Below are positions 21,541-31,021 of a stretch of 64,000 bases of DNA, piece after piece (the first letter of the stretch is position 1; each line of letters opens with the position of its first letter). Position numbers and translations under genes: made by a program. The notes under the pieces were generated by a model that saw only the letters and a list, made by a program, of their open reading frames with translations, did no database searches and was not told the origin of the DNA. This DNA comes from Rhodoblastus sp. (GTDB lineage Bacteria; Pseudomonadota; Alphaproteobacteria; Rhizobiales; Beijerinckiaceae): contig NZ_JAGRPM010000011.1 in assembly GCF_019449565.1 (NCBI RefSeq), positions 62,001 through 126,000 of the forward strand. Direction: 5' to 3'.

Positions 21541-22836
21541 ATGAGCGACCAAAACGGCGGCAAGACCGAAGCAGGCGATGCCGAATCCACACCCCGGACC
21601 AGTCCTGACGCCCTGTCAGGCTCCGCTTCCGAGGAAAACCGCGCCCATCCAGTGATCGAAGGCGCAGCTTTCGACGTCACGCCCGCGCATGAGACCGCCT
21701 CGGCCGAATCCAGGGATTCGGCTGCCTCCCCCGAGGGCGGAGCCGCTTCCGACCATGATCGCAATGCCGATTCCCCGGCCGAACCAAAAAAAGAAGCCAG
21801 CCAACCGGCGACCGACGACTCGCCAAGCAGGGGCGGCGCGCTGCGCCCGGTCGCGATTCTGATTGGCGCTGTCGCGCTGGGCGGCGGCGCGTATTATCTT
21901 TGGGACGCCTATGTCGCGACGCCCCCGGCGACGCCCGCGCGGATCGCGCTGACGCCGGCTCCCGCGCCAGTGGAGCCGACGCCGCCCGTCGCGGCGCCCG
22001 AGCCGCCGCGCGAAGCGGCGACGAAGATGCCGGAGGCTTCCCCCGCGCCGATCGCAGACGCCCCGAAACAGGCGCAAGCCAATCCGGTCGAAAGCAAACC
22101 GGCCGAACCCGCGCCGGTCGCCACTCAGGACGCCAAGACAATCACCGAAATGGCCGCCAAGCTTGCGGCGGCGCAGGCGGCGGTCGAACGCCTCACGCAG
22201 CGGCTCCAGACGGTCGAAGGCCAATTGGCCGCGCCGAAAGACAGCGCGCGCGCCTCGCTCGCGACACGCGAGGCAGGCCCCGGCAACGCTGGCGACGCGG
22301 CGGCGCGGCTGGTCGTGGCGCAAAGCCTGTTGACAGCCCTTCGCCAAGGCGACGATTACTCGGCGCAGCTCGCGGCCTTGCAGAATTTCGGCGGCGATTC
22401 CACTCGGCTGGCGCGTCTACGCGCGGGCCTTTCGGCCCCGACTGTCAACCGTTTAGCGACGGATTTTACGGCCCTTGCGCCCAAAATCGCCGCCGCCGCC
22501 GCGCCGCCCAAGCCAGCGGAGGACTCCGCCCCGCCGCAAGGCGCGCGCGAGTCCATCCTGGCCTATGTCCAGACTCAGGCCCGCAAGCTCATACGGATCC
22601 GCCCCGCCGGGGCGCCCGACAAGGACGCGACCGCCCTTCAAATCGAAAAGATCGAGAAGGAATTGCGCGTCGGCGATCTGGCCGCGGCGCTCGCCGACCG
22701 CCAGCAATTGCCGGCTCCCGCGCTCGCCGTCTCAGCCGATTGGGCGAAGCTCGTCCAGACCAGGCTCGACGCGGAGACGGCCGCACGGGCGGAACTCACC
22801 GACGCCTTGCAGAATTTGACCAAGACCAAAAGCTGA
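21541..22836 (+). CDS. Mitofilin (Mic60-like) inner-membrane protein
   Basis: This 431-residue protein matches alphaproteobacterial mitofilin: a disordered, acidic N-terminus, one transmembrane helix (about residues 98-120: LRPVAILIGAVALGGGAYYLW), a proline/alanine-rich linker, a coiled coil (about 200-235), and a C-terminal mitofilin domain (ARLVVAQSLL ... LQNL). Bacterial Mic60 shapes intracytoplasmic membranes, which matters in photosynthetic and methanotrophic relatives. ATG 21541 starts MSDQNGGKTEAG with a GGGG-rich element upstream. hemY follows after 66 bases; the usual upstream hemC and hemD are absent here. Confidence 0.85.
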   Translation: MSDQNGGKTEAGDAESTPRTSPDALSGSASEENRAHPVIEGAAFDVTPAHETASAESRDSAASPEGGAASDHDRNADSPAEPKKEASQPATDDSPSRGGALRPVAILIGAVALGGGAYYLWDAYVATPPATPARIALTPAPAPVEPTPPVAAPEPPREAATKMPEASPAPIADAPKQAQANPVESKPAEPAPVATQDAKTITEMAAKLAAAQAAVERLTQRLQTVEGQLAAPKDSARASLATREAGPGNAGDAAARLVVAQSLLTALRQGDDYSAQLAALQNFGGDSTRLARLRAGLSAPTVNRLATDFTALAPKIAAAAAPPKPAEDSAPPQGARESILAYVQTQARKLIRIRPAGAPDKDATALQIEKIEKELRVGDLAAALADRQQLPAPALAVSADWAKLVQTRLDAETAARAELTDALQNLTKTKS

Positions 22837-22902
22837 AGCTTCCTGTCCGGCGAGGCGGCAAGTCCGCCGCGCCGCCGCCATTCCCCCATTCGAGTAAAGC
22901 CG

Positions 22903-24468
22903 ATGTTCCGCATTCTGGTTTTTCTGTTCGTGATCGGCGTCGTCGCGCTGGGGCTGGGCATTCTCATCGAGCAGCCCGGGTCGCTGTCGCTGACCTGGTT
23001 CGGCTATCATGTCGACACCTCGCCTCTCGTCGGGCTTGGCGTCGTCTCGCTTGGCGCGATCCTGCTCTGGAGTCTGATCCGCTTTGTCCTTAATCTGCCG
23101 AGCCTTGTCTCCCTCACCGCACGCGCCCGCAAGCGCGCCCGGGGCCACGAAGCCCTGGCGCGCGGCATTGTCGCCGCGGGCGTCGGCGACGCCCGCAAGG
23201 CCCGCAAGGCGAGCCTGGATGCGAAAAGGCTCCTACCGCATGAGCCGCTGACCCTGCTGCTGGAAGCGCAGGCGGCGCAGCTCGGCGGCGACCGCGCGGG
23301 GGCAGAGCGCGCCTTTCAGGCCATGACCGAGCGGCCCGAAACCAAATTGCTCGGCCTGCGCGGCCTCCATGCCGAATCGCTGCGGCAGGGAGATCACGAC
23401 CGCGCGCATCAGCTCGCGCTTGAGGCGCAGAATATCGCGCCGCTGGGCTGGTCGGGCCAGGCCTTGCTCGACCGTTACACGGCCCAGAACGACTGGGAGG
23501 CGGCGCGGATTTGCGTCTCCCAGAACCTTCGGGCGAAAATCATCGAACCCGATGCGGCCAATCGCCAGAAAGCCGTTCTCGACACCGCCCAGGCGATGGA
23601 ATGCGAGATGATGGAGCCGGATCGGGCCATCAAATTGCTGCGCGCCGCGGTGAAAAAAGCGCCGGATCTCGTCCCCGCAACCGCCTTGCTGGCGCGTCTG
23701 CTATCGCGTCGCGGCGATTTCCGCGCGGCGTCCAAACTGATCGAGGCCGCTTACGCCAAGGCCCCGCATCCCGATCTCGCCCGGGCCTATGTCGATATGC
23801 GGCAGGGCGATTCCTCGACCGACCGGCTGGCCCGGGCCAGAGCCCTGGCCAAATTCGCGCCCAATGATCCGGAAAGCGCGATGATGATCGCGTCGGCCGC
23901 CCTGGGCGCGCGCGATTTCGCCCGGGCGCGCGAGGCGATGGCGCCGCTGGTCGCCAGCGGCGAGCGCCCGACCGCCCGCATGTGCCTGATCATGGCCGAA
24001 TTGGAAGAGCGCGAACACAATGCGCAGGGCCTCGTGCGGGAATGGCTTTCGCGCGGCTCGCGCGCGCCGCGCGACGCGGTCTGGGTCGCCGACGGCCATT
24101 GGTCGAAACAATGGGCGCCCGTTTCCCCGCTCACCGGCAAACTCGACGCTTATCGCTGGATGCAGCCCAAGGAGGCTCTGCCCGGCCCCGTCGAAGAGCC
24201 CCCGCCCGCCTATGAGCCGCCCGCGCTCGAAGTCGAACCCGCCCCCGCGCCGCAGGTCCTGCCCCCGGCTGAATCGCCGCCCGCGACAGTCGTCGAGCAG
24301 CAACCGAGCGAAAAAACGATCGAGGACGCCGCACCAGAACCAGCTGAGGAGCCCGCCAAGACGCCCGCGCGCAAAAGTTTCTCGGCGCAGCCGGTGATCT
24401 TCCCGCTGCCGACGCCGCCCGACGACCCCGGCCCCAAAAAGCAGGAGGCCGAAACCCGGCTCTTTTGA
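22903..24468 (+). CDS. hemY: HemY-type tetratricopeptide membrane protein
   Basis: This is the HemY_N family protein found with haem genes in proteobacteria (unrelated to the Gram-positive protoporphyrinogen oxidase also called HemY). The 521-residue protein has two N-terminal transmembrane helices (about 1-22 and 41-62: MFRILVFLFVIGVVALGLG and GVVSLGAILLWSLIRF), then a long TPR-like helical region (about 80-400), and a proline-rich tail (about 425-510). It probably scaffolds haem synthesis enzymes, but the mechanism is not established. It follows mitofilin closely, so the two are likely cotranscribed. Confidence 0.9.
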   Translation: MFRILVFLFVIGVVALGLGILIEQPGSLSLTWFGYHVDTSPLVGLGVVSLGAILLWSLIRFVLNLPSLVSLTARARKRARGHEALARGIVAAGVGDARKARKASLDAKRLLPHEPLTLLLEAQAAQLGGDRAGAERAFQAMTERPETKLLGLRGLHAESLRQGDHDRAHQLALEAQNIAPLGWSGQALLDRYTAQNDWEAARICVSQNLRAKIIEPDAANRQKAVLDTAQAMECEMMEPDRAIKLLRAAVKKAPDLVPATALLARLLSRRGDFRAASKLIEAAYAKAPHPDLARAYVDMRQGDSSTDRLARARALAKFAPNDPESAMMIASAALGARDFARAREAMAPLVASGERPTARMCLIMAELEEREHNAQGLVREWLSRGSRAPRDAVWVADGHWSKQWAPVSPLTGKLDAYRWMQPKEALPGPVEEPPPAYEPPALEVEPAPAPQVLPPAESPPATVVEQQPSEKTIEDAAPEPAEEPAKTPARKSFSAQPVIFPLPTPPDDPGPKKQEAETRLF

Positions 24469-24511
24469 ACGCATCTTGGCAAGAGGCTTGACTCGAAAAA
24501 CGTGCTAACGC

Positions 24512-24540
24512 TCGACAAGGCGCTGAAAATTCTGTATAGG
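24512..24540 (+). promoter_or_regulatory. Putative sigma-70 promoter of rplS
   Basis: TCGACA and TATAGG are separated by exactly 17 bases and lie 128 bases before the rplS ATG. The -35 box matches five of six and the -10 box four of six consensus bases. The leader that follows contains GC-rich complementary segments (GCGCCAATT and its copies GACCGATTGGCGC/GCGCCAATTG), so a leader structure is possible. Confidence 0.5.
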
Positions 24541-24667
24541 CCCGCCTCTGCGCCAATTTTGACCGATTGGCGCGGCCAACAGCGCGGTCGATCTCCCCCA
24601 GGGCGGCGACAGCGCCAATTGAAAACAGCGTTCCGAAACGCTCGCCGCGAGGCGAAACGGAGTCCAA

Positions 24668-25069
24668 ATGGCTAATATCATTGAACAGCTCGAAGCCGAG
24701 CAGCTCGCCAAGCTTTCCGCCGAAAAGACCATTCCCGAATTTGGTCCCGGCGACACGGTGATTGTCAACGTCAAGGTGAAGGAAGGCGAGCGCAGCCGCG
24801 TTCAGGCTTATGAAGGCGTCGTGATCGCCCGAAACGGCGGCGGCCTCAACGAGAGCTTCACCGTCCGCAAGATTTCCTATGGCGAAGGCGTCGAGCGCGT
24901 CTTCCCCCTCTATGGCCCGCTGATCGATTCGATCAAGGTCGTGCGTCGCGGCAAGGTCCGCCGCGCCAAGCTCTATTATCTCCGCGACCGTCGCGGCAAG
25001 TCGGCCCGCATTGCGGAGCGCACCGACCTCAAGGCGAAGGCCAAGGCCAAGGCCGGCAAAGCCGAGTGA
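24668..25069 (+). CDS. rplS: 50S ribosomal protein L19
   Basis: This 133-residue protein lies at the 30S-50S interface. The sequence is unmistakable: [30 protein letters not shown], then [21 protein letters not shown] and [24 protein letters not shown] lysine/alanine tail ([12 protein letters not shown]) follows, as in other alphaproteobacteria. It is here without the rpsP, rimM and trmD genes that often precede it, and a terminator closes it, so it is likely a single-gene unit. Confidence 0.98.
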   Translation: MANIIEQLEAEQLAKLSAEKTIPEFGPGDTVIVNVKVKEGERSRVQAYEGVVIARNGGGLNESFTVRKISYGEGVERVFPLYGPLIDSIKVVRRGKVRRAKLYYLRDRRGKSARIAERTDLKAKAKAKAGKAE

Positions 25070-25101
25070 TCTCCGATCGGGGTCAGCTCTGACTTTTCGT
25101 G

Positions 25102-25127
25102 AAGGCTGGCCGCTGCGCCGGCCTTTT
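25102..25127 (+). terminator. Terminator after rplS
   Basis: AAGGCTGGC pairs with GCCGGCCTT across a short loop, followed by TTCGTATTTG. One pair is G-U. It begins about 33 bases after the rplS stop codon. Confidence 0.75.
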
Positions 25128-25271
25128 CGTATTTGAAGCATTTTCGCGGCTTAGGCCATGCTTCGGGCCTTGCCGGTGACGCGAAAAACTCTATGTCGTC
25201 CATGACGAACGGGCTTTCGGCGTAGAGCCGAGGCGCCGTCAGGACGAAAGACCGTGACAGGGATGAAGGAC

Positions 25272-26690
25272 ATGGTTGAGACCACGGGCAAGCCGCGCAC
25301 CCTCTATGACAAGATCTGGGACGACCACGTCGTCGACATCCAGCCCGACGGCACCGCCCTGATCTATATCGACCGCCATCTGATCCATGAAGTGACCAGC
25401 CCGCAGGCCTTCGAGGGCTTGCGCCTGGCCAAGCGCACCGTGCATGCGCCGGAGAAGACGCTGGCCGTCGTCGATCACAACGTCCCGACCACCGATCGCT
25501 CCAAGCCGATCGAAGACCCCGAGAGCCGGGCGCAGGTCGAGCAACTGGCCATTAACGCCCGCGATTTCGGCGTCGAATATTTCAATGAACATGACCATCG
25601 CCAGGGCGTGGTGCATATCATCGGCCCCGAGCAGGGCTTCACGCTGCCCGGCGCAACCATCGTCTGCGGCGACAGCCATACCTCGACACACGGCGCCTTC
25701 GGCGCTTTGGCCCATGGCATCGGCACGTCGGAAGTCGAGCATGTGCTCGCGACCCAGACGCTGATCCAGTCCAAGGCCAAGAACATGCTGGTCAAGGTCA
25801 ATGGCAAGCTGGGCGAGGGCGTCACCGCCAAGGACATTGTGCTGGCGATCATCGGCAAGATCGGCACCGCCGGCGGCACCGGCTATGTCATCGAATATGC
25901 CGGCGAAGCCATCGAAGCCCTTTCGATCGAAGGCCGCATGACCGTCTGCAACATGTCGATCGAGGCGGGCGCCCGCGCCGGACTGATCGCGCCCGACGAA
26001 AAGACTTTTGCTTACATCAAGGATCGACCCAAGGCGCCGAAGGGCGAGGCATTCGAGCAGGCGGTTCACTATTGGAAGCAGCTCAAGAGCGACCCCGGCG
26101 CCCATTTTGACGCTGTGGTCGAACTCGACGCCGGCGCTTTGCCGCCGGTCATGACCTGGGGCACCAGCCCGGAAGACGTCATGACGATTGATGGCGTCGT
26201 CCCCACGGTCGAGTCCGCGAAGACCGAGGCCCAGCGCGCAAAAATCCAGCGCGCGCTCGACTATATGGGCCTCAAGGGCGGCGAGAAACCCTCCGACATC
26301 AAGATCGACCGCGTCTTCATCGGCTCCTGCACCAATGGCCGCATCGAAGACTTGCGCGCCGCCGCCAAGATCGCTGAGGGCCGCAAGGTCGCGTCGCATG
26401 TCAACGCCATGGTCGTGCCGGGCTCAGGCCTCGTCAAGGAGCAGGCCGAGGCCGAGGGACTCGACAAGATCTTCCTCGCCGCCGGATTTGAATGGCGCGA
26501 GCCGGGCTGCTCGATGTGCCTGGCCATGAACCCGGACCGTCTGGCGCCGGGCGAGCGTTGCGCCTCGACCTCGAACCGCAATTTCGAAGGCCGCCAGGGT
26601 TTTAAAGGCCGCACCCACCTCGTCTCGCCCGCCATGGCGGCGGCTGCGGCGGTGACCGGCCATTTCGTGGACGTTCGCACGCTGAAGTGA
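25272..26690 (+). CDS. leuC: 3-isopropylmalate dehydratase large subunit
   Basis: LeuC forms with LeuD the [4Fe-4S] isomerase of leucine synthesis. The 472-residue protein has cluster cysteines C353 (GSCTNGR), C413 and C416 (PGCSMC). It starts [21 protein letters not shown]; in-frame ATG 25263 and GTG 25254 are alternatives and the true start is uncertain by a few residues. It heads a run leuC-osmC-zincin-leuD with gaps of 16, -1 and 72 bases, so the two dehydratase subunits are separated by two unrelated genes. Confidence 0.97.
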   Translation: MVETTGKPRTLYDKIWDDHVVDIQPDGTALIYIDRHLIHEVTSPQAFEGLRLAKRTVHAPEKTLAVVDHNVPTTDRSKPIEDPESRAQVEQLAINARDFGVEYFNEHDHRQGVVHIIGPEQGFTLPGATIVCGDSHTSTHGAFGALAHGIGTSEVEHVLATQTLIQSKAKNMLVKVNGKLGEGVTAKDIVLAIIGKIGTAGGTGYVIEYAGEAIEALSIEGRMTVCNMSIEAGARAGLIAPDEKTFAYIKDRPKAPKGEAFEQAVHYWKQLKSDPGAHFDAVVELDAGALPPVMTWGTSPEDVMTIDGVVPTVESAKTEAQRAKIQRALDYMGLKGGEKPSDIKIDRVFIGSCTNGRIEDLRAAAKIAEGRKVASHVNAMVVPGSGLVKEQAEAEGLDKIFLAAGFEWREPGCSMCLAMNPDRLAPGERCASTSNRNFEGRQGFKGRTHLVSPAMAAAAAVTGHFVDVRTLK

Positions 26691-26706
26691 GCCGGGAACA
26701 GCACTG

Positions 26707-27225
26707 ATGGACGCAAATGACCTTCGCGCCCTTCAGGCGCCGCTGAAGGAAAAATACAAGGCGGAGGCCAAGGCCGCCTTCGTCACCTTGAAGGCGCGCG
26801 GCGATCTCTCTGGCGAAGGCCTCGCGTGCAAGGTTTCGACCTCGCGCGCCCTGATCGAGGCCGGCCTTCACCCGGCGACGGGCGGAACGGGCCTGCAGGC
26901 CTGTTCCGGCGACATGCTGCTGGAGGCGCTGGTCGCCTGTTCCGGCGTGACCCTCAAGGCGGTGGCCACGGCGCTGGATTTCCAGCTCCGGGGCGGCGCC
27001 GTGCGCGCGGAAGGCGATCTCGACTTTCGCGGCACGCTGGGAATCGCCAAGGACGCCCCGGTTGGATTCACCGACATCCGGCTGTTCTTCGAACTCGACA
27101 CCGACGAGCCGCAGGAGCGGATCGACGCCCTGACCAAACTGACCGAACGCTATTGCGTGGTGTTCCAGACCCTGGCCCATCCGCCGAAACTGGTCCTGAC
27201 CGTCGCGCGGGGAGCCGAGGCCTGA
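26707..27225 (+). CDS. OsmC family peroxiredoxin-like protein
   Basis: The 172-residue protein has the OsmC/Ohr fold signatures: a first cysteine in ALVACSGVTLKAVA and a second in ERYCVVFQTL, which form the thiol pair that reduces organic hydroperoxides in the family. The N-terminal 35 residues are charged and helical, longer than in Ohr. The gene sits between leuC and leuD, so it could help guard the oxygen-sensitive iron-sulfur isomerase, which is an inference. Its stop overlaps the next ATG (TGATG). Confidence 0.85.
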   Translation: MDANDLRALQAPLKEKYKAEAKAAFVTLKARGDLSGEGLACKVSTSRALIEAGLHPATGGTGLQACSGDMLLEALVACSGVTLKAVATALDFQLRGGAVRAEGDLDFRGTLGIAKDAPVGFTDIRLFFELDTDEPQERIDALTKLTERYCVVFQTLAHPPKLVLTVARGAEA

Positions 27226-27650
27226 TGGGCAGCGTCCGACCGCCGGCGCAGGAATGGGCCTTGCGCGCCGCGCCCTCGCTTGAGGATTTCGAGACGATGG
27301 CCGATACGGCCTTCCGCCGGCTGCCGCAACGATTCCAGCGCGCCTGCGAGGGTCTTGTTATCCGCGTCGAGGATTTTCCCGACGACGAGGTGCTCGAGGA
27401 ATTCGAGGCGTCGTCGGAATTCGAGCTGCTCGGCCTGTTTCGCGGCCGGGGCCTCGCTCAGGCCGAAACCAGCCAGACCGGCCAATTCCCGAACATGATC
27501 CACCTCTTCCGGCGGCCCATTCTCGATGTCTGGGCCGAGGGCGAGGACACGTTGGGCGATCTGATCCGGCATGTGCTGGTGCATGAAATCGGCCATCACT
27601 TCGGCCTGTCCGACGCTGACATGGACCGAATCGAGCGGGAAGCAGACTGA
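27225..27650 (+). CDS. Small zincin metallopeptidase (Zincin_1 type)
   Basis: This 141-residue protein is a minimal zincin. The zinc site is HEIGHHFGLSD near the C-terminus: H120, E121 (catalytic), H124 and D130, the HExxHxxGxxD form. An acidic segment (EDFPDDEVLEEFEASSEFEL) precedes it. No signal peptide or membrane helix is visible, so it acts in the cytosol; substrates are unknown for the family. ATG 27225 overlaps the OsmC stop codon, which supports the start and translational coupling. It is the second gene inserted between leuC and leuD. Confidence 0.85.
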   Translation: MGSVRPPAQEWALRAAPSLEDFETMADTAFRRLPQRFQRACEGLVIRVEDFPDDEVLEEFEASSEFELLGLFRGRGLAQAETSQTGQFPNMIHLFRRPILDVWAEGEDTLGDLIRHVLVHEIGHHFGLSDADMDRIEREAD

Positions 27651-27722
27651 ATTGCTCGCTCATCCGCCTTTTGCTACACGATCCTTAAAGCGCCGGTGCG
27701 GCGCCAAATTCAGGCTTGAGAC

Positions 27723-28328
27723 ATGGAAAAATTCACGAAATTGACCGGCGTCGCCGCGCCCCTGCCGATCACCAATATCGACACGGACATGATCATTCCG
27801 AAGCAATATCTGAAGACCATCGCCCGCACGGGCCTTGGCAAGGGTTTGTTCTCGGAAATGCGCTATCGCGACGACGGCTCTGAAAATCCGGATTTCGTGC
27901 TGAACAAGCCGGCCTATCGCAAGGCGGAGATTCTGGTCGCCGAAGATAATTTCGGCTGTGGCTCCTCACGCGAGCACGCGCCCTGGGCTTTGCTCGACTT
28001 CGGCATTCGCGCGGTCATTTCGACCAGCTTCGCCGATATTTTCTATAACAACTGCTTCAAGAACGGCATTCTGCCGATCAAGGTGTCGAAGGAAAATCTG
28101 GCCAAGCTGATGGATGACGCCAGCCGCGGCGCCAACGCCACGCTGACGGTCGATCTCGAAGCGCAGGAAATCCGCGGCCCCGACGGCGGCGTGGTGAAAT
28201 TCGACATTGACCCGCACCGCCGGCATTGCCTGCTCGAAGGCCTCGACGATATCGGCCTCACTTTGGTCAAGGCGCCTAAAATCGCGGATTTCGAAACCAA
28301 ACTGGCGGCCGAGCGGCCCTGGATCTGA
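27723..28328 (+). CDS. leuD: 3-isopropylmalate dehydratase small subunit
   Basis: LeuD is the swivel-domain subunit of isopropylmalate isomerase. The 201-residue protein begins [30 protein letters not shown] and has the [14 protein letters not shown] and [18 protein letters not shown] signatures. It lies 72 bases after the zincin gene, the largest gap in the run, and could have its own start of transcription. Confidence 0.97.
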   Translation: MEKFTKLTGVAAPLPITNIDTDMIIPKQYLKTIARTGLGKGLFSEMRYRDDGSENPDFVLNKPAYRKAEILVAEDNFGCGSSREHAPWALLDFGIRAVISTSFADIFYNNCFKNGILPIKVSKENLAKLMDDASRGANATLTVDLEAQEIRGPDGGVVKFDIDPHRRHCLLEGLDDIGLTLVKAPKIADFETKLAAERPWI

Positions 28329-28378
28329 AAATCGCTTTTTCGGTTCTGCGCTTTCGAGAATCACGTTAGGCTCAGGTT

Positions 28379-29575
28379 ATGAAGTCACGGATTCTCGCGC
28401 TTTCGCTTGTTCTCGCTCCTGCCAACTTGCTCGCGCTTGGCCAGGCCGCGCGCGCGGATTTTGGCTCGTGCAAGCAGCAGGTCAAGGCGCAGGCGGCAGC
28501 GGCGGGCGTCTCGCAGGCGACGCTTGCCCGCGCCCTCGACGGGCTGGAGCCCAATGACGCCGTCAGTTTTCTCGGCGTCCAGCCGGAATTCACCACCCCG
28601 ATCTGGGACTACATCGCCGGCCTCGTCGATGACGAGCGCGTGCGCGACGGTCAGGCGCGTTTCTCGCAATATCGGCAGGCCGCGCTCGCCGCGCAGCATC
28701 GCTATGGCGTCGACGCCGCGGCGATCGTCGCGGTCTGGGGCGTCGAATCCGATTTCGGCAAGAGCTTTGGCGGACGGCCGATCATTCAATCCCTGACCAC
28801 GCTCGCCTGCACACCCAATCGCCGGTCGGATTATTTTCGCGGCGAGTTGATCGCGGCGCTGAAAATCCTCGATCATGGCGACGTCAAGCTGGAGGAATTC
28901 AACGGCTCCTGGGCGGGCGCCTTCGGCAACACCCAGTTCATGCCGTCGACTTTCCTGCGCCTCGCGGTCGATCTCGACGGCGATGGCAAGCGCGACGTGA
29001 TCAATTCCGTGCCCGACGCGCTCGGCTCGACCGCGAATTTTCTTCATCGCGCGGGTTGGGTCGACGGCCTGCGCTGGGGCTTCGAAGTCCGGCTGCCCGC
29101 CAGTTACAGCGGACCATCCGGCCGGGGCGGCAAGAAGCCGGTCTCCTTCTGGGCGGCCCAGGGCGTGACCCATATCGACGGATCGCCGCTTTCGGAATCC
29201 GGCGCTTATGGCCTGCTGCTGCCATCGGGACCGCATGGTCCGGCTTTCCTGGTGTCGCGGAATTTCGACGCCTTTTATTCCTATAACGCCGCCGAATCCT
29301 ATGCTCTGGCGATCGGCATCCTGGCGGACCGCCTTAAGGGCGGCGGCGGCATCGTCACGCCCTGGCCGACCGACGACCCGGGCATTCCGCGCGTCGAACG
29401 CCGCGAGGTGCAGTCGTTGCTGTCGCAGCGCGGCTATGACATTGGCGGCAAGATCGACGGCGTGATGGGGACGAAGACCCGCGAAGCGATTGCCGATTAC
29501 CAGCAGCGCATCGGCATGAAACGCGACGGCCGCGCCAGCAAGAAATTGCTCGCCGCCCTGCGCGCCGGAAAATAA
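28379..29575 (+). CDS. MltB-type lytic murein transglycosylase
   Basis: The enzyme cleaves peptidoglycan glycan strands with formation of 1,6-anhydromuramic acid. The 398-residue protein has a signal peptide (cleavage near ARA-DF, residue 26), the SLT domain with catalytic E123 in VWGVESDFGKSFG, the QFMPSTFLRLAVDLDGDGKRD family segment, and a C-terminal peptidoglycan-binding domain (about 335-395, VQSLLSQRGYDIGGKIDGVMGTKTR). There is no lipobox, so it is periplasmic. It is convergent with the TPM/LemA operon, ending directly against it. Confidence 0.93.
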   Translation: MKSRILALSLVLAPANLLALGQAARADFGSCKQQVKAQAAAAGVSQATLARALDGLEPNDAVSFLGVQPEFTTPIWDYIAGLVDDERVRDGQARFSQYRQAALAAQHRYGVDAAAIVAVWGVESDFGKSFGGRPIIQSLTTLACTPNRRSDYFRGELIAALKILDHGDVKLEEFNGSWAGAFGNTQFMPSTFLRLAVDLDGDGKRDVINSVPDALGSTANFLHRAGWVDGLRWGFEVRLPASYSGPSGRGGKKPVSFWAAQGVTHIDGSPLSESGAYGLLLPSGPHGPAFLVSRNFDAFYSYNAAESYALAIGILADRLKGGGGIVTPWPTDDPGIPRVERREVQSLLSQRGYDIGGKIDGVMGTKTREAIADYQQRIGMKRDGRASKKLLAALRAGK

Positions 29576-30184
29576 CTAGTTCAGTCGCACCAGGGTATCG
29601 GGCAAGTCATTGCCGCCGCCGTCGGGCGGCGCCTCGCGAGCCATCAGATCGCCGCAGCGCGCGATGGCGGCGACGAAGCCCTCCGTGATCCGCCCCTCGT
29701 GCAGACAGGCCGTCATCTCCTCGACGGCGATCCGCCATTCCTCTTCCGAAACCTTGCCGTCGAAGCCCTCGTCGGCGACGATGCGGGCGTAATGCTCCGC
29801 GAGGGAAACGAAGATCAGCACCCCGGCGCGCGACCGCGTCCGCCTCAGGCCCCGCACGAAAAACTGTTCCAGCGCGGCGCGATAGGCCTGACGCCTTTTC
29901 ACGGCGCGCGGCGTCAGCGCGACGCCGAGCCGCGTCCATCCCAGAACCAGAAAGGCCAGGATAAAAACGACAATCTGAATGGCGAAAACGACCTGCGCCG
30001 AAAGCTGTGTCGATTCAAGTAGCGGCCAAGGCGTGACGAGCGCAAGCGCCGCTGCATAGAGCGCGACGAAAGCCCCGGGATCGCAGGACTGCCGGGCCAG
30101 CACGCAGACGATCTGACCGCGAGTGCGCGCTTCCGCAGCCCGCACCGCGGCGATAATGGCGTTTTCGTCCGCAAGCCCCTGCAT
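29576..30184 (-). CDS. TPM domain membrane protein, third gene of the LemA operon
   Basis: The 202-residue protein has a short TPM-type N-terminus (ENAIIAAVRAAEARTRGQIVCVLAR), two transmembrane helices (about 36-55 and 60-80) and a C-terminal TPM half (RTRSRAGVLIFVSLAEHYARIVADEGFDGKV). The ATG at 30182-30184 overlaps the upstream stop codon (TGATG), so the gene is coupled to its neighbour; the frame extends upstream only as a shadow of that gene. It belongs to the COG3762-like partner family of YgcG proteins. The function is unknown. Confidence 0.85.
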   Translation of the reverse strand: MQGLADENAIIAAVRAAEARTRGQIVCVLARQSCDPGAFVALYAAALALVTPWPLLESTQLSAQVVFAIQIVVFILAFLVLGWTRLGVALTPRAVKRRQAYRAALEQFFVRGLRRTRSRAGVLIFVSLAEHYARIVADEGFDGKVSEEEWRIAVEEMTACLHEGRITEGFVAAIARCGDLMAREAPPDGGGNDLPDTLVRLN

Positions 30185-31002
30185 CACCAGTCTCCCGAGG
30201 CGCCGCCGCCTCCCGACGAGCCGCCGCCGCCAGAAAAGCCGCCCCCATCCCCGCCCGAGAAGCCCCCGGAAGAGCCGCCGCCTCCCGACCAGCCGGGACC
30301 CGGCAAAATGATGAAGGGACCGCCGCCGCCGCGCCGGCCCCGGCCGCCCCCGCCGCCGCTGCTGCGCCAGATAATGAAAATGACCAGAGCGACGATCAGG
30401 AAGGGCAGGATGGCGTCGAACTCCGACTCGGGATGATCCGGGCGGACATGGGGCTTTTTCGTCCATTCGCTCGAATCGGTCGTCAGGATCGTGATGACGT
30501 CGTCGACGCCCCGGGTGACGCCGCCCGCGAAATCGCCGGTCTTGAAGCGCGGCGCGATAGCGTTGACGATCACGATCTTGGACAGGGCGTCGGTCAGCGT
30601 GCCTTCCAGGCCATAGCCGACTTCGATCCTGATCTTTTTTTCCTTGGGCGCGACCAGCAGCAGCACCCCATTATTCTTGGTCTTTTCTCCCAGCGCCCAA
30701 TGGCGGAACAATTCATTGGCGTAGGGCTCGACCTCCTGGCCTTGCAGCGAATTGACTGTGGCGACAACGAATTGGATGCCGGATTTCTGCTCGAGATCGG
30801 CGAGCTTCTGTTCGAGGCTTTGCCGCGCGTCGACCGACAGCAGCCCCGCCTGATCGACGACATGGCCGGTCAGGTCGGGGAAGACCAATGCTTCGGCCCG
30901 AAGGGCGCCCGCGGCCAGCGCGAGCGCCAGCCAGGCCAGAGCCGCCAGCCATAGTCTGCCGGCGTGGACGGCTCGCGCGCTGCGTACTAGGGCCTCGGCC
31001 AT
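30184..31002 (-). CDS. TPM domain protein, YgcG family
   Basis: The 272-residue protein has an N-terminal membrane/signal segment (about 17-37), a periplasmic TPM domain (about 40-165: LTGHVVDQAGLLS, IQFVVATVNSLQGQE, GVLLLVAPKEKKIRIEVGYGLEG), a transmembrane helix (about 196-211) and a glycine/serine-rich tail ending SSGGGGASGDW. It lies 19 bases after lemA. LemA/TPM pairs are widely conserved, and TPM domains have been linked to phosphatase-like activity and to photosystem and membrane maintenance, but the role here is not known. Confidence 0.9.
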   Translation of the reverse strand: MAEALVRSARAVHAGRLWLAALAWLALALAAGALRAEALVFPDLTGHVVDQAGLLSVDARQSLEQKLADLEQKSGIQFVVATVNSLQGQEVEPYANELFRHWALGEKTKNNGVLLLVAPKEKKIRIEVGYGLEGTLTDALSKIVIVNAIAPRFKTGDFAGGVTRGVDDVITILTTDSSEWTKKPHVRPDHPESEFDAILPFLIVALVIFIIWRSSGGGGGRGRRGGGGPFIILPGPGWSGGGGSSGGFSGGDGGGFSGGGGSSGGGGASGDW

Positions 31003-31021
31003 GGCGCGCCCCGCCGATCGA

